Source: Microvirga massiliensis
GTDB taxonomy: Bacteria > Pseudomonadota > Alphaproteobacteria > Rhizobiales > Beijerinckiaceae
Length of the DNA stretch: 64,000 nt
Assembly: GCF_001006805.1 (NCBI RefSeq)
Contig: NZ_LN811357.1
Coordinates: forward strand, 59,446-123,445
Reading direction: 5' to 3'
Shown here: piece by piece, positions 16,915 through 25,918 of the stretch
Numbering within the stretch: the stretch's first letter is position 1
Layout of the letters: each line of letters begins with the position of its first letter
Program-made: the position numbers and the translations under genes
Notes under the pieces: generated by a model
What the model was told of the DNA's origin: nothing
The model's input: the letters and a program-made list of their open reading frames with translations, nothing else
The model's database searches: none

Positions 16915-17658
16915 ATGCCGACCCATCTTATCCGAAAGCTGGAGCTGTTCACGATGCTTTCAGCTGAAGATAAGCAGGCCCTCAAGGCAGCGGTGTCCCA
17001 GAGAATCCGGCAGCTCAGGCCGAAAGAGGACATCATCCACGAAGGGGACGAGCCCCGGCACGTGACCCTGATCCTCGAGGGCTGGGCCTGCCGCTACAAG
17101 TATCTGGAGGATGGACGGCGGCAGATCATGGCCTTCCTCCTGCCCGGCGACATCTGCGACCTGCGCATGTTCATCCTTACCCAGATGGATCACTCCATCA
17201 GTGCCGTCTCCTCGATCACCTTGGCCGAGATTCCGGCGGATATGCTCCTCGACTTGGCCGACAACTCCCCTCGTATCAGCCGGGCTCTCTGGTGGACCTC
17301 GCTCGTCGAGGAGGCGATCAGCCGGGAATGGATCGTCAACAACAGTCGGCGCAACGCCACCGAGCGCATGGCCCACCTCCTGTGCGAGATCTTTATCCGG
17401 CTTCGGGCCATAGGCCTGACGAACGGCCAGAGCTGCGAGATCCCCGTGATCCAGGCGGAGTTCGGCGACGCGCTCGGGCTGTCGACCGTCCACGTCAACC
17501 GTACCCTGCAGGATTTGCGGGCGGCCAACCTGGTCCTCCTCAAGGGGAAGACCCTGACGATTCCGGACCTGGACTCCCTCAAGGCTGTCGCTCTGTTCAA
17601 CGCGAACTATCTCCACCTCGACAGGGAGGGTCGGGAGTTCGACGCGAACGAGGCGTGA
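16915..17658 (+). CDS. Crp/Fnr family transcriptional regulator
   Basis: The 247-residue protein has an N-terminal cyclic-nucleotide-binding-like beta-roll (about 15-135, with GRRQIMAFLLPGDICDLRMF), a long dimerisation helix, and a C-terminal winged helix (IPVIQAEFGDALGLSTVHVN then RTLQDLRAANLVLLKGK). There is no N-terminal Cys cluster, so it is not an oxygen-sensing Fnr. The effector-site residues for cAMP are not evident. Members of this subgroup are common in Rhizobiales and act on stress or envelope genes. The ATG at 16915 matches the family start. The upstream region contains no obvious Fnr box. Confidence 0.9.
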   Translation: MPTHLIRKLELFTMLSAEDKQALKAAVSQRIRQLRPKEDIIHEGDEPRHVTLILEGWACRYKYLEDGRRQIMAFLLPGDICDLRMFILTQMDHSISAVSSITLAEIPADMLLDLADNSPRISRALWWTSLVEEAISREWIVNNSRRNATERMAHLLCEIFIRLRAIGLTNGQSCEIPVIQAEFGDALGLSTVHVNRTLQDLRAANLVLLKGKTLTIPDLDSLKAVALFNANYLHLDREGREFDANEA

Positions 17659-17689
17659 TGCTCCGTTTCCGGCCGTGCTCCTCGCGCGC

Positions 17690-17990
17690 TCATGCCCCCC
17701 GTCATCGTGAGCGGCGTGAGGCAATCCGGGAGCGCCTCTGTCGAGGGGTAGATTGCTTCACTTCGTTCGCAATGACGGAAGTGCGGCGGAAGCAGCAGTG
17801 CATCACGCCTCCGGCTCGCAAGGACGGGAGTGCGGAGGGAGGGGCAGTGCATCACGCCTGCGCGCGCAAGGACGGCAGTGGGTCCGGCACTATTCCGTAT
17901 CGGGCCCTGCACCGCCCGCCCTCACACCCTCTTCGTCATTGCGAACGAAGTGAAGCAATCTACCCGTCGAAGGATGGTTCGCCTCGCCCG
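17690..17990. repeat. Cluster of family A repeats
   Basis: Copies at about 17745-17780 and 17935-17975 are in opposite orientation, with partial units at about 17810 and 17865. They occupy the gap between the Crp/Fnr gene and the convergent coiled-coil gene. No coding region was recognised apart from these. Confidence 0.75.
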
Positions 17991-18014
17991 CCGCGAGCCA
18001 AAACGCGCCGAACC

Positions 18015-18272
18015 TCAATCGGCTCCGGCCCCGTCACTCTCCAATCGCAGGATAGCGCGGAGGATCTCGTTCCGGTGCTCCCGCCACGTTTCCAGGCATT
18101 GTCGCAAGGCGTGCAGAAGTTTCTCCGCTTCGACCACACTATGGCCGCCCACGCGCATTTCTTCGATCAGCTCGACCTGCCGGGCGATCCGTTCCTCGCC
18201 CATGGCAATGTCGCGGTCGGCCTGGGCGAGATGCTTCCTTTCGTCCGCGAGGCTTAGCAGAGCCGTCTCCAT
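18015..18272 (-). CDS. Small coiled-coil protein, unknown function
   Basis: The 85-residue ORF starts METALLSLADERKHLAQADR and continues with heptad-like helices (VELIEEMRVGGHSVVEAEKL and LLHALRQCLETWREHR). The protein is charged with no membrane segment. A weak AAGG lies about 12 bases before the ATG. The frame extends upstream across the CheB-like gene on the other strand, but that part is a shadow. Small helical proteins like this are often encoded beside kinases in Rhizobiales. It is divergent from the CheB-like gene, with 120 bases between. Confidence 0.6.
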   Translation of the reverse strand: METALLSLADERKHLAQADRDIAMGEERIARQVELIEEMRVGGHSVVEAEKLLHALRQCLETWREHRNEILRAILRLESDGAGAD

Positions 18273-18393
18273 GCCGTTAGGGCCTTGTCCGCAACCATAG
18301 CGCATAACAAGGGATGACGCACACCCGTGCGGAACAGTTCCACCCGCCCCGTTGTTCCTGAAGGGCGCCACTTCGCGCGGTAAGGGACAGCCC

Positions 18394-19428
18394 ATGGGCA
18401 ATCGCGACATCATCGTCATCGGGGGCTCATCGGGCGCCACGGCCCCTCTCAAGGCGATCCTCGGCGCCTTGCCCGAGGATCTCCCGGCAGCGGTCTTCAT
18501 CGTGCTCCACATCCCTGCGCGAAGCATCGGCATCCTGGCGACCGTGGCCTCAGCAGCCAGCCGGTTGCCGGTCCACCCTGCCACCGATGGGATGCAAGTC
18601 GAGCGCGGCAATATCTATCTGGCCGTGCCGGATCATCACATGATCGTCGCCGACGGGCATATCAGGCTCGGGCGCGGCCCCCGCGAGAACATGGCACGGC
18701 CCGCAATCGATCCGCTGTTCCGATCGGCAGCCATCGCTTACGGGCCTCGGGTCATCGGCGTTCTGCTGAGCGGTCTTCTGAACGACGGAGCCTCGGGCCT
18801 GGAGGCCATCAAGCGCTGCGGCGGCATTGCCGTCGTGCAGGATCCGGCGGATGCCATCGCGGACGAGATGCCGCGGAGCGCGATGTCGGCGGTCACCGTC
18901 GACCTTTCCGTGCCGAGCGCTCGCCTCGGAGACGTTCTATCCGATCTCGTCCGGCAGCCTGCTGGGCCCGGAATGCCGGTCCCGCCCGACATCCGGCTCG
19001 AGGTCGACATCGCCGCCGGCGAGCGCGTCGACACAAGCATCGTGCGCCGCATCGCCGATCCCGCGGCGCTCACCTGCCCGGACTGCGGCGGCGTTCTCTC
19101 CGCTGTTCGCGGAGGAAAGCCCCTTCGCTTTCGCTGCCAGGTGGGGCATAGCATGACCGCTGAGGTCCTGGCGAAGGAACAGGAAAATGCTGTCGACGAG
19201 GCGCTGCGGGTGGCGCTCCGCATCATCGAGGAGCGAGCGGAGCTGGTGGAACGCATGGCCGAGGATGGACGCAATGCGGGACGCCGCGCCGTGGCCGAGA
19301 TGTATCAGGAGAGAGCAAACGAGTACCGGCAATATGCCGATACGCTTCGTCGGGCGGTCCTCCTTTCGATGTCGTCAGCCGAGCCTTCGGGCAATGAGGG
19401 CGGACAGGAGGAATCGGGTCGAGAGTAG
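18394..19428 (+). CDS. CheB-type methylesterase domain protein without receiver
   Basis: The start at MGNRDIIV (18394) has AAGGGA upstream and gives 344 residues. The CheB catalytic domain spans about 1-185, with GGSSGA (Ser nucleophile at about 12-13), VLHIPAR (His) and LSGLLNDGASGL (Asp). There is no N-terminal receiver, so it is not controlled by phosphorylation in the classical way. The C-terminal 130 residues hold a CPDCGG...CQVGH zinc-ribbon-like motif and a helical tail. CheB removes methyl groups or deamidates glutamines on chemoreceptors. The next gene, a CheB-CheR-kinase fusion, begins five bases after this stop, so they form an operon. Confidence 0.85.
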   Translation: MGNRDIIVIGGSSGATAPLKAILGALPEDLPAAVFIVLHIPARSIGILATVASAASRLPVHPATDGMQVERGNIYLAVPDHHMIVADGHIRLGRGPRENMARPAIDPLFRSAAIAYGPRVIGVLLSGLLNDGASGLEAIKRCGGIAVVQDPADAIADEMPRSAMSAVTVDLSVPSARLGDVLSDLVRQPAGPGMPVPPDIRLEVDIAAGERVDTSIVRRIADPAALTCPDCGGVLSAVRGGKPLRFRCQVGHSMTAEVLAKEQENAVDEALRVALRIIEERAELVERMAEDGRNAGRRAVAEMYQERANEYRQYADTLRRAVLLSMSSAEPSGNEGGQEESGRE

Positions 19429-19433
19429 CGGCA

Positions 19434-22400
19434 ATGCCAGGACGCAACAGGTCTGACGAAGACCAGACCGCCAATATCAAAATTGTCCTCGCCATCGGTG
19501 CGTCGGCAGCAAGCACTCAGGCGCTTCGTCATTTCCTGAGGCATCTCGCGCTGCAGGAGGACATGGCGGCCATCGTGGTGCTCCAGCATCGAGAGGCCCT
19601 GGACGAGGAAAGTCTCAGGCAAGCCCTGGCCAGGTCAGGGCATGAGCTGATGACCGTGAAGCATGGCGCGGCCATCGAACCCAACAAGGTCTACCTCCCG
19701 GAGGCGAACGACATCGTCACGGTGGAGAATGGCCGCTTCCAGACTCGGCCGGCGGAGCAGCGGCCGGGCGAGAGAGGGACGATCGACTCTCTCCTGGTCT
19801 CGCTCGCCCGCGAAGAGGACGGCAAGACGGTCGCGGTCCTGTTCTCAGGGACGGGCGGCGACGGCACGCTCGGCGTGGCAGCCATCAAGGAGGCAGGCGG
19901 TCTCACGCTCGCCGAGGGGAGCGAGGAGCATGGGGCCGGAGAACTCGCCACCAGCAACTCTCCGGCAGCCCTCGCCGATTTCGTCCTTCCCGCTGACGCG
20001 CTCGCCGAACGCATCGTTCTCCATGCACAGCACTTCGTGCGCCTGGAGAAAGAGGCTGCCCGCAGGCATGACGAGCCCGAGATTGCGACGGCGCTCACCA
20101 GCATCGCCACGCTCCTCCGGAACAAGACCGGGCACGACTTTCACGGTTATAAGAAGGGCACCTTCCTGCGCCGGGTCCAGCGCCGCATGCAGGTCGTGCA
20201 GGCCGAGACGATCCAGGATTATGTGGATCATCTTCGGGCTCATGCGGAGGAAGCACAGAATCTCTTCAACGACCTTCTGATCGGGGTTACGCAATTCTTC
20301 CGCGACCGGAAGGAGTTCGAGCTTCTCGAGTCACAAATCGTCCCCAGGCTTTTCGACGGCAAGACGCGCAACGATCAGTTTCGAGTCTGGGTGATCGGCT
20401 GCTCGACGGGCGAGGAGGCGTATTCCATCGCCATCCTCCTGCGCGAGCACATGGCGAGGCTCGACGAGGTGCCGCAGGTCCAGATCTTCGCGACGGATCT
20501 CGACGGCCGTGCCCTGGCCAACGCACGGGCCGGTCGCTACACGAACGCGATCGAGAAGGACATGACGCCGGAACGACTGGCGCGCTGGTTCGTCAAGGAA
20601 GGCGATACCTACTGCGTGGTCAAGGAGCTGCGTGAAATGTGCATCTTCTCGCAGCACAGCATCGTCAAGGATGCACCGTTCTCGCGCATCGACCTTCTGT
20701 CCTGCCGCAATCTCCTGATCTACCTCGACGCCGACGTGCAGAGCCGGGTGATCCCGCTCTTCCATTTTGCCCTGAGGCCGGGAGGCTTCCTGTTCCTCGG
20801 CAATTCCGAGAACACCTCCCGGCACACGAACCTCTTCGCTCCGATCGAGAACCGCTCCCGGATCTTCCGTCGCCTGGATACGGGCGCACGTATCCTGCCA
20901 GACTTTCCCTTGACGGCCGTGGACCGCCGTATCGTCGAGCCGGCTCCGGCCGTTCGCCCTCGTACCATCGAGGGGACCTTGACCCGTCGCGCCGAGCGGA
21001 TCGCGGAGCGCTACGCCCCGGCCTACGTCATCACGGACGAGGCTTCGAACGTGCTCCATTTCTCGGGAAGGATGGGGCGATACATCGATCCGGTGGGCGG
21101 CGCCGCGACGCTCAACCTCCTCAATCTCGTTCATCCGGATCTGCGCCTGGACTTGCGCGCCGCCCTCACGAAGGCTGGCGAGCAGAACGCAAACGTGGAG
21201 GTTAACAATGTCCGAATGGGGCAGAACGGGCACTTCCTCCTCGTCGACCTCGTGATCGAGCCAGTCCGGGACAATCCGAGCTCCGCGCGCAATTTCGTCG
21301 TGCTCTTCAAGGACGGAGCAACGGTTCCGGATTCCGAGGAAGACCAGAATTCCGGCGTCCCTCACCAGGGCAACGAGCACGTGCGGGAGCTCGAGGCGGA
21401 TCTGCGCCTGACGCGCGAGCGACTTCAAACCACGATCGAGGAGCTCGAGACCACCAACGAGGAGCTGAAATCCTCGAACGAGGAATACCAGTCCCTGAAC
21501 GAGGAGCTGCAATCGGCCAACGAGGAGCTGGAAACCTCGAAGGAGGAACTGCAATCCGTCAATGAGGAGCTGACCACGGTCAATGGCGAGCTCGCCCATC
21601 GCGTCCAGGAGCTCGGTCGCGCCAACAGCGATCTGAAAAATCTCCTCGAAAGCACTCAGATCGCGACGATCTTTCTCGACAATCAGTTGCGGGTGACGAA
21701 TTTCACGCCCGCCGTGACCGACATCTTCCATCTCGTGGAAACCGACATCGGCCGCTCGATCAATCATATCAAGTCGCGCATCACCTACGAGGAGTTGCAG
21801 GAGGATGCCCGCCGTGTGCTGCGAACGCTCAACAGCGTCGAGCGCGAGATCGCGACTTCGACGACCGGCCGTTACTACATCGTTCGCGTCTTGCCCTATC
21901 GCAGCATCGAAAACTTCATCGCCGGCGTCGTGGTGACGTTCGTCGACATCACCGAACGCAGACGCGCGGAAGAGGCGTTGCGCAGCAGGGAGGAGCGCTT
22001 TCGGCTGATCGTCGAGAGTGCTCGGGACTACGCCATCTTCACCACCGATCAGACAGGCCGTATCGACGAGTGGTTCGCGGGTGCGAAGTCCGTGTTCGGC
22101 TGGACGGCAGAGGAGGCAATCGGTCAGAACCCGGCGATGATCTACACCCCGGAAGACCGGGCCGGCGGTGTCTGGGAGAGGGAGTTTGCAACGGCGCGTG
22201 AGACGGGCACGGCTCCCGACATGCGTTGGCATGTCCGAAAGGACGGCTCGCGCGTGTTCATCGAGGGCTCGGTGTGGGCGCTGCACGACGCCACAGGCCG
22301 CTTCCGCGGCACGATGAAGATCGGGCAGGACGTCACCGAGCGCCGCAGGTCCGAGGAGGCCCTGAAGGCCAGCGAGAACCAGGCCAAGCTCCTCGTCGCC

Positions 22401-23015
22401 GAGCTGCAGCACCGGGTGCGGAACACGCTGGCCGTGGTGCGCTCGATCGCCCAGCGGACGGCGGTGTCGAGCGAGTCGGTGGACGATTATGCGATGCACC
22501 TGGAGGGACGGCTTGCCGCCTTTGCACGGGTGCAGGCAGCCGTGACGAGGGATCCGACAGGCGGAATCGACCTGGCGATGCTCGTGGCAGACGAACTCCT
22601 CGCCCATGCGGCCCATGAGGGAGAGCAGGTCGAAAGCATTAATGGTCCCGGCGTGCGCCTCCAGCCCAAGGCTGCCGGAACTATCGGCCTCGCCATGCAC
22701 GAGCTTGCGACGAACAGCGTGAAATACGGCGCTCTCTCATCCCAGAACGGACGCATCAGGATCGAATGGACCGTCGAGGAGGCGCAGGGTGTCCCGCACA
22801 TCGTCTTCCAATGGATCGAGACGGGGGTGAAGCTCGCGGGCGAGCAACCCAAGCGGCGCGGCTTCGGCACCGAGCTCCTGGAACGAACACTCGCCTACGA
22901 ACTCAACGGCGACACGAATCTGCGCTTCGAGCCAGGCGGCCTGCACTGCACCATCACGCTGCCCGTCGATGATCGGATTCTGGTGGTCGAGGCCGAGAGA
23001 TACGAGCGAGAGTGA
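19434..23015 (+). CDS. CheB-CheR-PAS-HWE histidine kinase fusion
   Basis: This 1193-residue protein contains, in order, a CheB-like domain (about 10-195, IGASAAS and LFSGTGGDGTLG), a CheR methyltransferase (about 215-480, with FHGYKKGTFLRRVQRRMQ, VIGCSTGEEAYSIAILL and LLSCRNLLIYLD), and a long coiled coil (about 640-730, repeats of EELxxxNEEL). Two PAS domains (about 740-975) and a C-terminal HWE-type histidine kinase follow (ELQHRVRNTLAVVRSIAQRT at about 988, then the ATPase region). Fusions of this type are common in soil alphaproteobacteria and are thought to link methylation signals to phosphorylation rather than to flagellar taxis. Several methyl-accepting partners could be involved, but none is in the window. 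Confidence 0.93.
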   Translation: MPGRNRSDEDQTANIKIVLAIGASAASTQALRHFLRHLALQEDMAAIVVLQHREALDEESLRQALARSGHELMTVKHGAAIEPNKVYLPEANDIVTVENGRFQTRPAEQRPGERGTIDSLLVSLAREEDGKTVAVLFSGTGGDGTLGVAAIKEAGGLTLAEGSEEHGAGELATSNSPAALADFVLPADALAERIVLHAQHFVRLEKEAARRHDEPEIATALTSIATLLRNKTGHDFHGYKKGTFLRRVQRRMQVVQAETIQDYVDHLRAHAEEAQNLFNDLLIGVTQFFRDRKEFELLESQIVPRLFDGKTRNDQFRVWVIGCSTGEEAYSIAILLREHMARLDEVPQVQIFATDLDGRALANARAGRYTNAIEKDMTPERLARWFVKEGDTYCVVKELREMCIFSQHSIVKDAPFSRIDLLSCRNLLIYLDADVQSRVIPLFHFALRPGGFLFLGNSENTSRHTNLFAPIENRSRIFRRLDTGARILPDFPLTAVDRRIVEPAPAVRPRTIEGTLTRRAERIAERYAPAYVITDEASNVLHFSGRMGRYIDPVGGAATLNLLNLVHPDLRLDLRAALTKAGEQNANVEVNNVRMGQNGHFLLVDLVIEPVRDNPSSARNFVVLFKDGATVPDSEEDQNSGVPHQGNEHVRELEADLRLTRERLQTTIEELETTNEELKSSNEEYQSLNEELQSANEELETSKEELQSVNEELTTVNGELAHRVQELGRANSDLKNLLESTQIATIFLDNQLRVTNFTPAVTDIFHLVETDIGRSINHIKSRITYEELQEDARRVLRTLNSVEREIATSTTGRYYIVRVLPYRSIENFIAGVVVTFVDITERRRAEEALRSREERFRLIVESARDYAIFTTDQTGRIDEWFAGAKSVFGWTAEEAIGQNPAMIYTPEDRAGGVWEREFATARETGTAPDMRWHVRKDGSRVFIEGSVWALHDATGRFRGTMKIGQDVTERRRSEEALKASENQAKLLVAELQHRVRNTLAVVRSIAQRTAVSSESVDDYAMHLEGRLAAFARVQAAVTRDPTGGIDLAMLVADELLAHAAHEGEQVESINGPGVRLQPKAAGTIGLAMHELATNSVKYGALSSQNGRIRIEWTVEEAQGVPHIVFQWIETGVKLAGEQPKRRGFGTELLERTLAYELNGDTNLRFEPGGLHCTITLPVDDRILVVEAERYERE

Positions 23016-23081
23016 TCGAGCTCGCTTCGTTTGCACCTTTTCAATCGAGCGTAGTGTTGCACTGTGCTTGCGAGGTTGGCG

Positions 23082-23215
23082 CTGCCACCCTCACCCGCCG
23101 CCCTTCGGGCGTCGACCTCTCCCATCGAGGGAGAGGTGATTTGCGAGCGCCGCCCTCTTCACCTCTCCCCAGGAGGGAGAGGTCGCGCGCGTAGCGCGCG
23201 GGTGAGGGGGGAAAC
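23082..23215. repeat. Family B composite palindrome
   Basis: The element is flanked by CCACCCTCACCCGCCGCC at its left end and CGCGCGGGTGAGGGGG at its right, with GACCTCTCCC and GGGAGAGGTC arms inside. It lies 67 bases after the kinase stop. Its arms match those at 3447-3573 and 13298-13432 inside the phage-derived cassette. Confidence 0.8.
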
Positions 23216-23554
23216 GCTGCCCTTTGCCGACAAATTCTCACGGTAGCAAGTACAGGTCGCCAGGAAAGCGAGAACCCGACGAAACAGCACGACAGCCTGG
23301 TTCGAGGCCCTGAGGCGGACAGTCTCGTCCTCTCTTGCATTGTTGCGGTATATACTCCATATTCTGGAAGTCGACCTGACCTATTCGGCCTGCTCTCTGT
23401 TGCTCCCGATCGAGCGCCGAGCCCGCTTCCGCAATCATGTAAGTTTGACCGCTGCCCCCTCTGGGTCGGCGCTGCGTCGATTGCACCTCATTCGACTTCC
23501 GAAATCCAACAACGATCACAAGGCCCACGGCCGAAGTGACTTAGGAATCAGCTC
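23216..23554. other. Intergenic stretch, no clear feature
   Basis: About 340 bases separate the repeat from the 51-residue ORF. The base composition drops towards AT (TTGTTGCGGTATATACTCCA), which could be a promoter region. No terminator or recognised operator was found. Confidence 0.35.
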
Positions 23555-23710
23555 ATGCACATCAATTCCCATACGAATCCGGTGAAGGCGCTCTCGCCCC
23601 CAGTGCCGGTCAAGACTGAACCTCGCGCGGCAATCCCCGTGTGGCAGCCTCAACCGAGTGGCCTCACCCGCGAGGAGTTGCGCAAGATCGTCGCCGACCT
23701 CATCGGCTGA
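23555..23710 (+). CDS. Small conserved-looking protein of 51 residues
   Basis: The ORF begins MHINSHTNPVKALSPP and ends GLTREELRKIVADLIG. The C-terminal helix is the sort of motif seen in small hypothetical proteins of Rhizobiales. The middle is Pro-rich with no membrane segment. A weak purine stretch (AGGAATCA) precedes the ATG. Its function is unknown. It is too short for most automatic calls, but the C-terminus and codon use support it. Confidence 0.5.
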   Translation: MHINSHTNPVKALSPPVPVKTEPRAAIPVWQPQPSGLTREELRKIVADLIG

Positions 23711-23917
23711 ACATTCTGGTCGTCTCGGCCTTTCAAACGCCGTGATCGGAGCTTATATAGAGAATATCGACTTTGGCCGGACAATCGGGCCGTTTCGCCT
23801 CAGGCAATGCCGGGCGCGCGTTCAGACTCTCTCCAAAAATCGACGAACCGAGCGACAGGTCGTGCTCTCGCACGCCTGGCAGCTCACGTGCATCCCGCAT
23901 TGACCAAGGACGTTCCC

Positions 23918-24127
23918 ATGAACACGGGTACTGTGAAATTCTACAACGACATGAAGGGCTTCGGCTTCATTCAGCCGGATAACGGCGGCAAGGACGTGTT
24001 CGTCCATGCGACGGCTCTCGAGCGCGCAGGTCTGCGCGGTCTCGTCGAGGGCCAGAAGGTATCCTTCGACACGGCGGAAGACCGCCGCTCCGGCAAGATC
24101 GCCGTCAACAACATCCAGACCGCGTAA
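23918..24127 (+). CDS. Cold-shock domain protein (CspA family)
   Basis: This 69-residue protein is a complete cold-shock domain. GTVKFYNDMKGFGFI carries the RNP1-type aromatic residues and KDVFVHATAL carries RNP2. The protein binds single-stranded RNA or DNA and acts as an RNA chaperone. The frame is open upstream to 23807, but the ATG at 23918 fits the family start and leaves a 200-base leader, as in many cspA genes where the leader controls translation. A strong terminator follows at 24172. Alphaproteobacteria usually carry several copies, so a numbered gene name is not assigned. Confidence 0.95.
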   Translation: MNTGTVKFYNDMKGFGFIQPDNGGKDVFVHATALERAGLRGLVEGQKVSFDTAEDRRSGKIAVNNIQTA

Positions 24128-24171
24128 CGCGCCGCGCGTTCACAGCGCGATCGAGCCTTTGAGCTCTTCTC

Positions 24172-24204
24172 GACCGCTATTCCGCAAGGAATAGCGGTCT
24201 TTTT
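24172..24204 (+). terminator. Rho-independent terminator after the cold-shock gene
   Basis: A perfect 12-base stem (GACCGCTATTCC and GGAATAGCGGTC) with a four-base GCAA loop is followed by a run of five T. It lies 45 bases after the cold-shock stop and is the clearest terminator of the window. Confidence 0.93.
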
Positions 24205-24398
24205 GCTGCCCGACCCTGATCGAGCTTGCGCGACCGGCGCCAGGAGCAAGTCGACACGCACGCCTTTCGTTGGTCAATGCCCTGCTCTCATGAAGACTTC
24301 AATGTTTCGCCCATCGGATGCGGTCTGGACGAGTGGTCAGGCGGAGGTGGAAGCGCTAAATTTAGAAAGGACGAGGGCTCTGACCGCTGGGGCTGAGG

Positions 24399-25022
24399 AT
24401 GCGCACCTATGACCGGTCCGAACTGATTGCAGACGCCGCCATCCACGCAGCCGGCATCCTCGGAGGGGTGATCGGCAGCACAACCCTGATTCTCCTGGCT
24501 CCGACGTCGACCCCGATCCTGATCTATTCGGCGGCGCTCGTTGCCGTGCTCGTGACCTCAGCGGCGTACAATCTGTGGCCCGCCTCACGGGCCAAGCAGA
24601 TTCTCCGCCGCTTCGATCACGCCATGATCTTCCTGCTCATCGCTGGAACCTACACTCCGTTCCTTGTGCAAATGAACGGGGCGCCAAGAGCGATCGCTCT
24701 TGGGGTCGTGGTGTGGATGATTGCGCTCGGCGGCGTGGTGCTGAAGCTTACGTTCCCAAATTCCTGGGAGCGACTCGCAATCGGCCTGTATGTTGCTTTG
24801 GGATGGAGCGGATTGCTGGCTTTCGACCTGATCGTCAGCATGCTGCCCTCCTCGACAGTCTTTCTCCTTTGCGTCGGCGGAGTGCTCTACACGGTCGGTG
24901 TGGTGTTCCACACTTGGAGAAGCCTTCGCTTTCAGAACGCAATCTGGCATGCGTTCGTCCTGGCTGCCTGTGTTCTGCACTATTGCGCCGTGCTCGATTG
25001 TTGGGTGCTGACCCGGGCCTGA
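24399..25022 (+). CDS. Hemolysin III / TrhA family membrane protein
   Basis: The 207-residue product has about seven hydrophobic segments and the family's conserved motifs. SAAYNLWPAS and FDHAMIFLLIAGTYTPF occur in the N-terminal half, and NAIWHAFVLAACVLHYCAV near the C-terminus supplies the metal-ligand His residues. Relatives such as TrhA/YqfA affect membrane lipid homeostasis, and eukaryotic PAQR receptors share the fold. Toxin activity is not implied. The ATG lies just after GCTGAGG, close for a ribosome-binding site. The start could be slightly different. Confidence 0.88.
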   Translation: MRTYDRSELIADAAIHAAGILGGVIGSTTLILLAPTSTPILIYSAALVAVLVTSAAYNLWPASRAKQILRRFDHAMIFLLIAGTYTPFLVQMNGAPRAIALGVVVWMIALGGVVLKLTFPNSWERLAIGLYVALGWSGLLAFDLIVSMLPSSTVFLLCVGGVLYTVGVVFHTWRSLRFQNAIWHAFVLAACVLHYCAVLDCWVLTRA

Positions 25023-25058
25023 GTATCCACCTTGTAAAGTTTTTTTGCCAAGTGTATC

Positions 25059-25073
25059 GTAAAGTCACTTTAC
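25059..25073. promoter_or_regulatory. Perfect palindrome before the cupin gene (possible operator)
   Basis: GTAAAGTCACTTTAC is a perfect 7-1-7 inverted repeat 13 bases before the cupin start. A further half-site GTAAAGT lies 25 bases upstream at 25034. The spacing and AT-rich setting suggest a repressor-binding site of a dimeric regulator. The regulator is not identified, and no gene for one is adjacent. Confidence 0.5.
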
Positions 25074-25085
25074 GTAGCGGGGCCT

Positions 25086-25520
25086 ATGATGGAAGCGCAC
25101 ACGGGGGATGTGGTGCGGATCGGCAGCCTCGAACTCCGCTTTCTCGTCGATGGAACGCAGGGCTCCGGCAGCCTCGTGATGTTCGAGTTCGTCGTGCCGC
25201 CGAGCGCCCGGGTTCCGGCTCCGCACTTCCACAAAGAGGTCGATGAGATAATCTACGCCCTCGAGGGCACCACCACCACGACCTTGGACGGGCAGAAGCA
25301 CGAACTTCGGGCTGGACAGAGCCTCCTGATCCCTAGAGGCAGCGTTCACACGCACGAGAATGTGCACGGCGAGACGGCGCGATCCCTCGTCGTTATGACA
25401 CCGGGTTCGATCGGGAAGCGCTATTTCGAGGAGGTGGCTCGGGAGGTAAACGTTCCCGGCAAGCCTGACATCGCCAAGATCAAGGAGATCATGCTCCGGC
25501 ACGGCCTCGTGCCTGCTTAG
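25086..25520 (+). CDS. Cupin domain protein
   Basis: This 144-residue protein has a single cupin barrel. Motif 1 is visible as PHFHKEVDEIIYALEG (two His and one Glu ligands) and motif 2 as GQSLLIPRGSVHTHENVHG (His). These residues bind a divalent metal. Cupins of this type include dioxygenases and sugar isomerases, so the substrate cannot be named. Two Met codons (25086, 25089) are both possible starts. The palindrome directly upstream suggests regulation by a small-molecule responsive repressor. Confidence 0.85.
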   Translation: MMEAHTGDVVRIGSLELRFLVDGTQGSGSLVMFEFVVPPSARVPAPHFHKEVDEIIYALEGTTTTTLDGQKHELRAGQSLLIPRGSVHTHENVHGETARSLVVMTPGSIGKRYFEEVAREVNVPGKPDIAKIKEIMLRHGLVPA

Positions 25521-25918
25521 AGCCCATTTTTCCATTTTGGCAGAACGAACCCAAATTCGGACTTCCGGGAATGCGTTCACCCCTATGATGCCGCGCACTT
25601 GGTTCGGTCAGCGCAGAGGCGAGCACTTGTTCTTTGGCATCGGCGCGGACGTGGATCTGGTCGAATGCCGACCCGGTGTGCGCTCGCGGTCCGGGCGTGG
25701 CAGATGATGGAAATAAAAGTATCAATCAGGGGGAATGTGTGTAAGATGATCCTGGTTTTTCAACTTGAAGAGATTTTGAGAAACCGACTGTCGGTCGATT
25801 GTGTCGGTGAGCCATAGCCTTGATCGATGGCGCTCTGAACCCGAGGACTTGCAGTTGAGCAAGCTGCCTCGCGCATCGGGTCAGCAGGCCTGCTGCCATC
25901 TCAAGAAGGGACGCCGCC
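25521..25918. other. Intergenic stretch with one short palindrome
   Basis: About 400 bases contain no supported gene. ACCGACTGTCGGT at 25783-25795 is a perfect 6-1-6 inverted repeat. The region around 25700-25780 is relatively AT-rich. A 37-residue ORF beginning MMEIKVSIRG at 25704 is possible but has no supporting signal. Confidence 0.35.

Noticed and set aside
20331..22700. Minus-strand ORF of 789 residues opposite the CheB-CheR-kinase gene
   Set aside because: The plus frame contains all expected catalytic motifs. The minus ORF is a mirror frame of the repetitive coiled coil.
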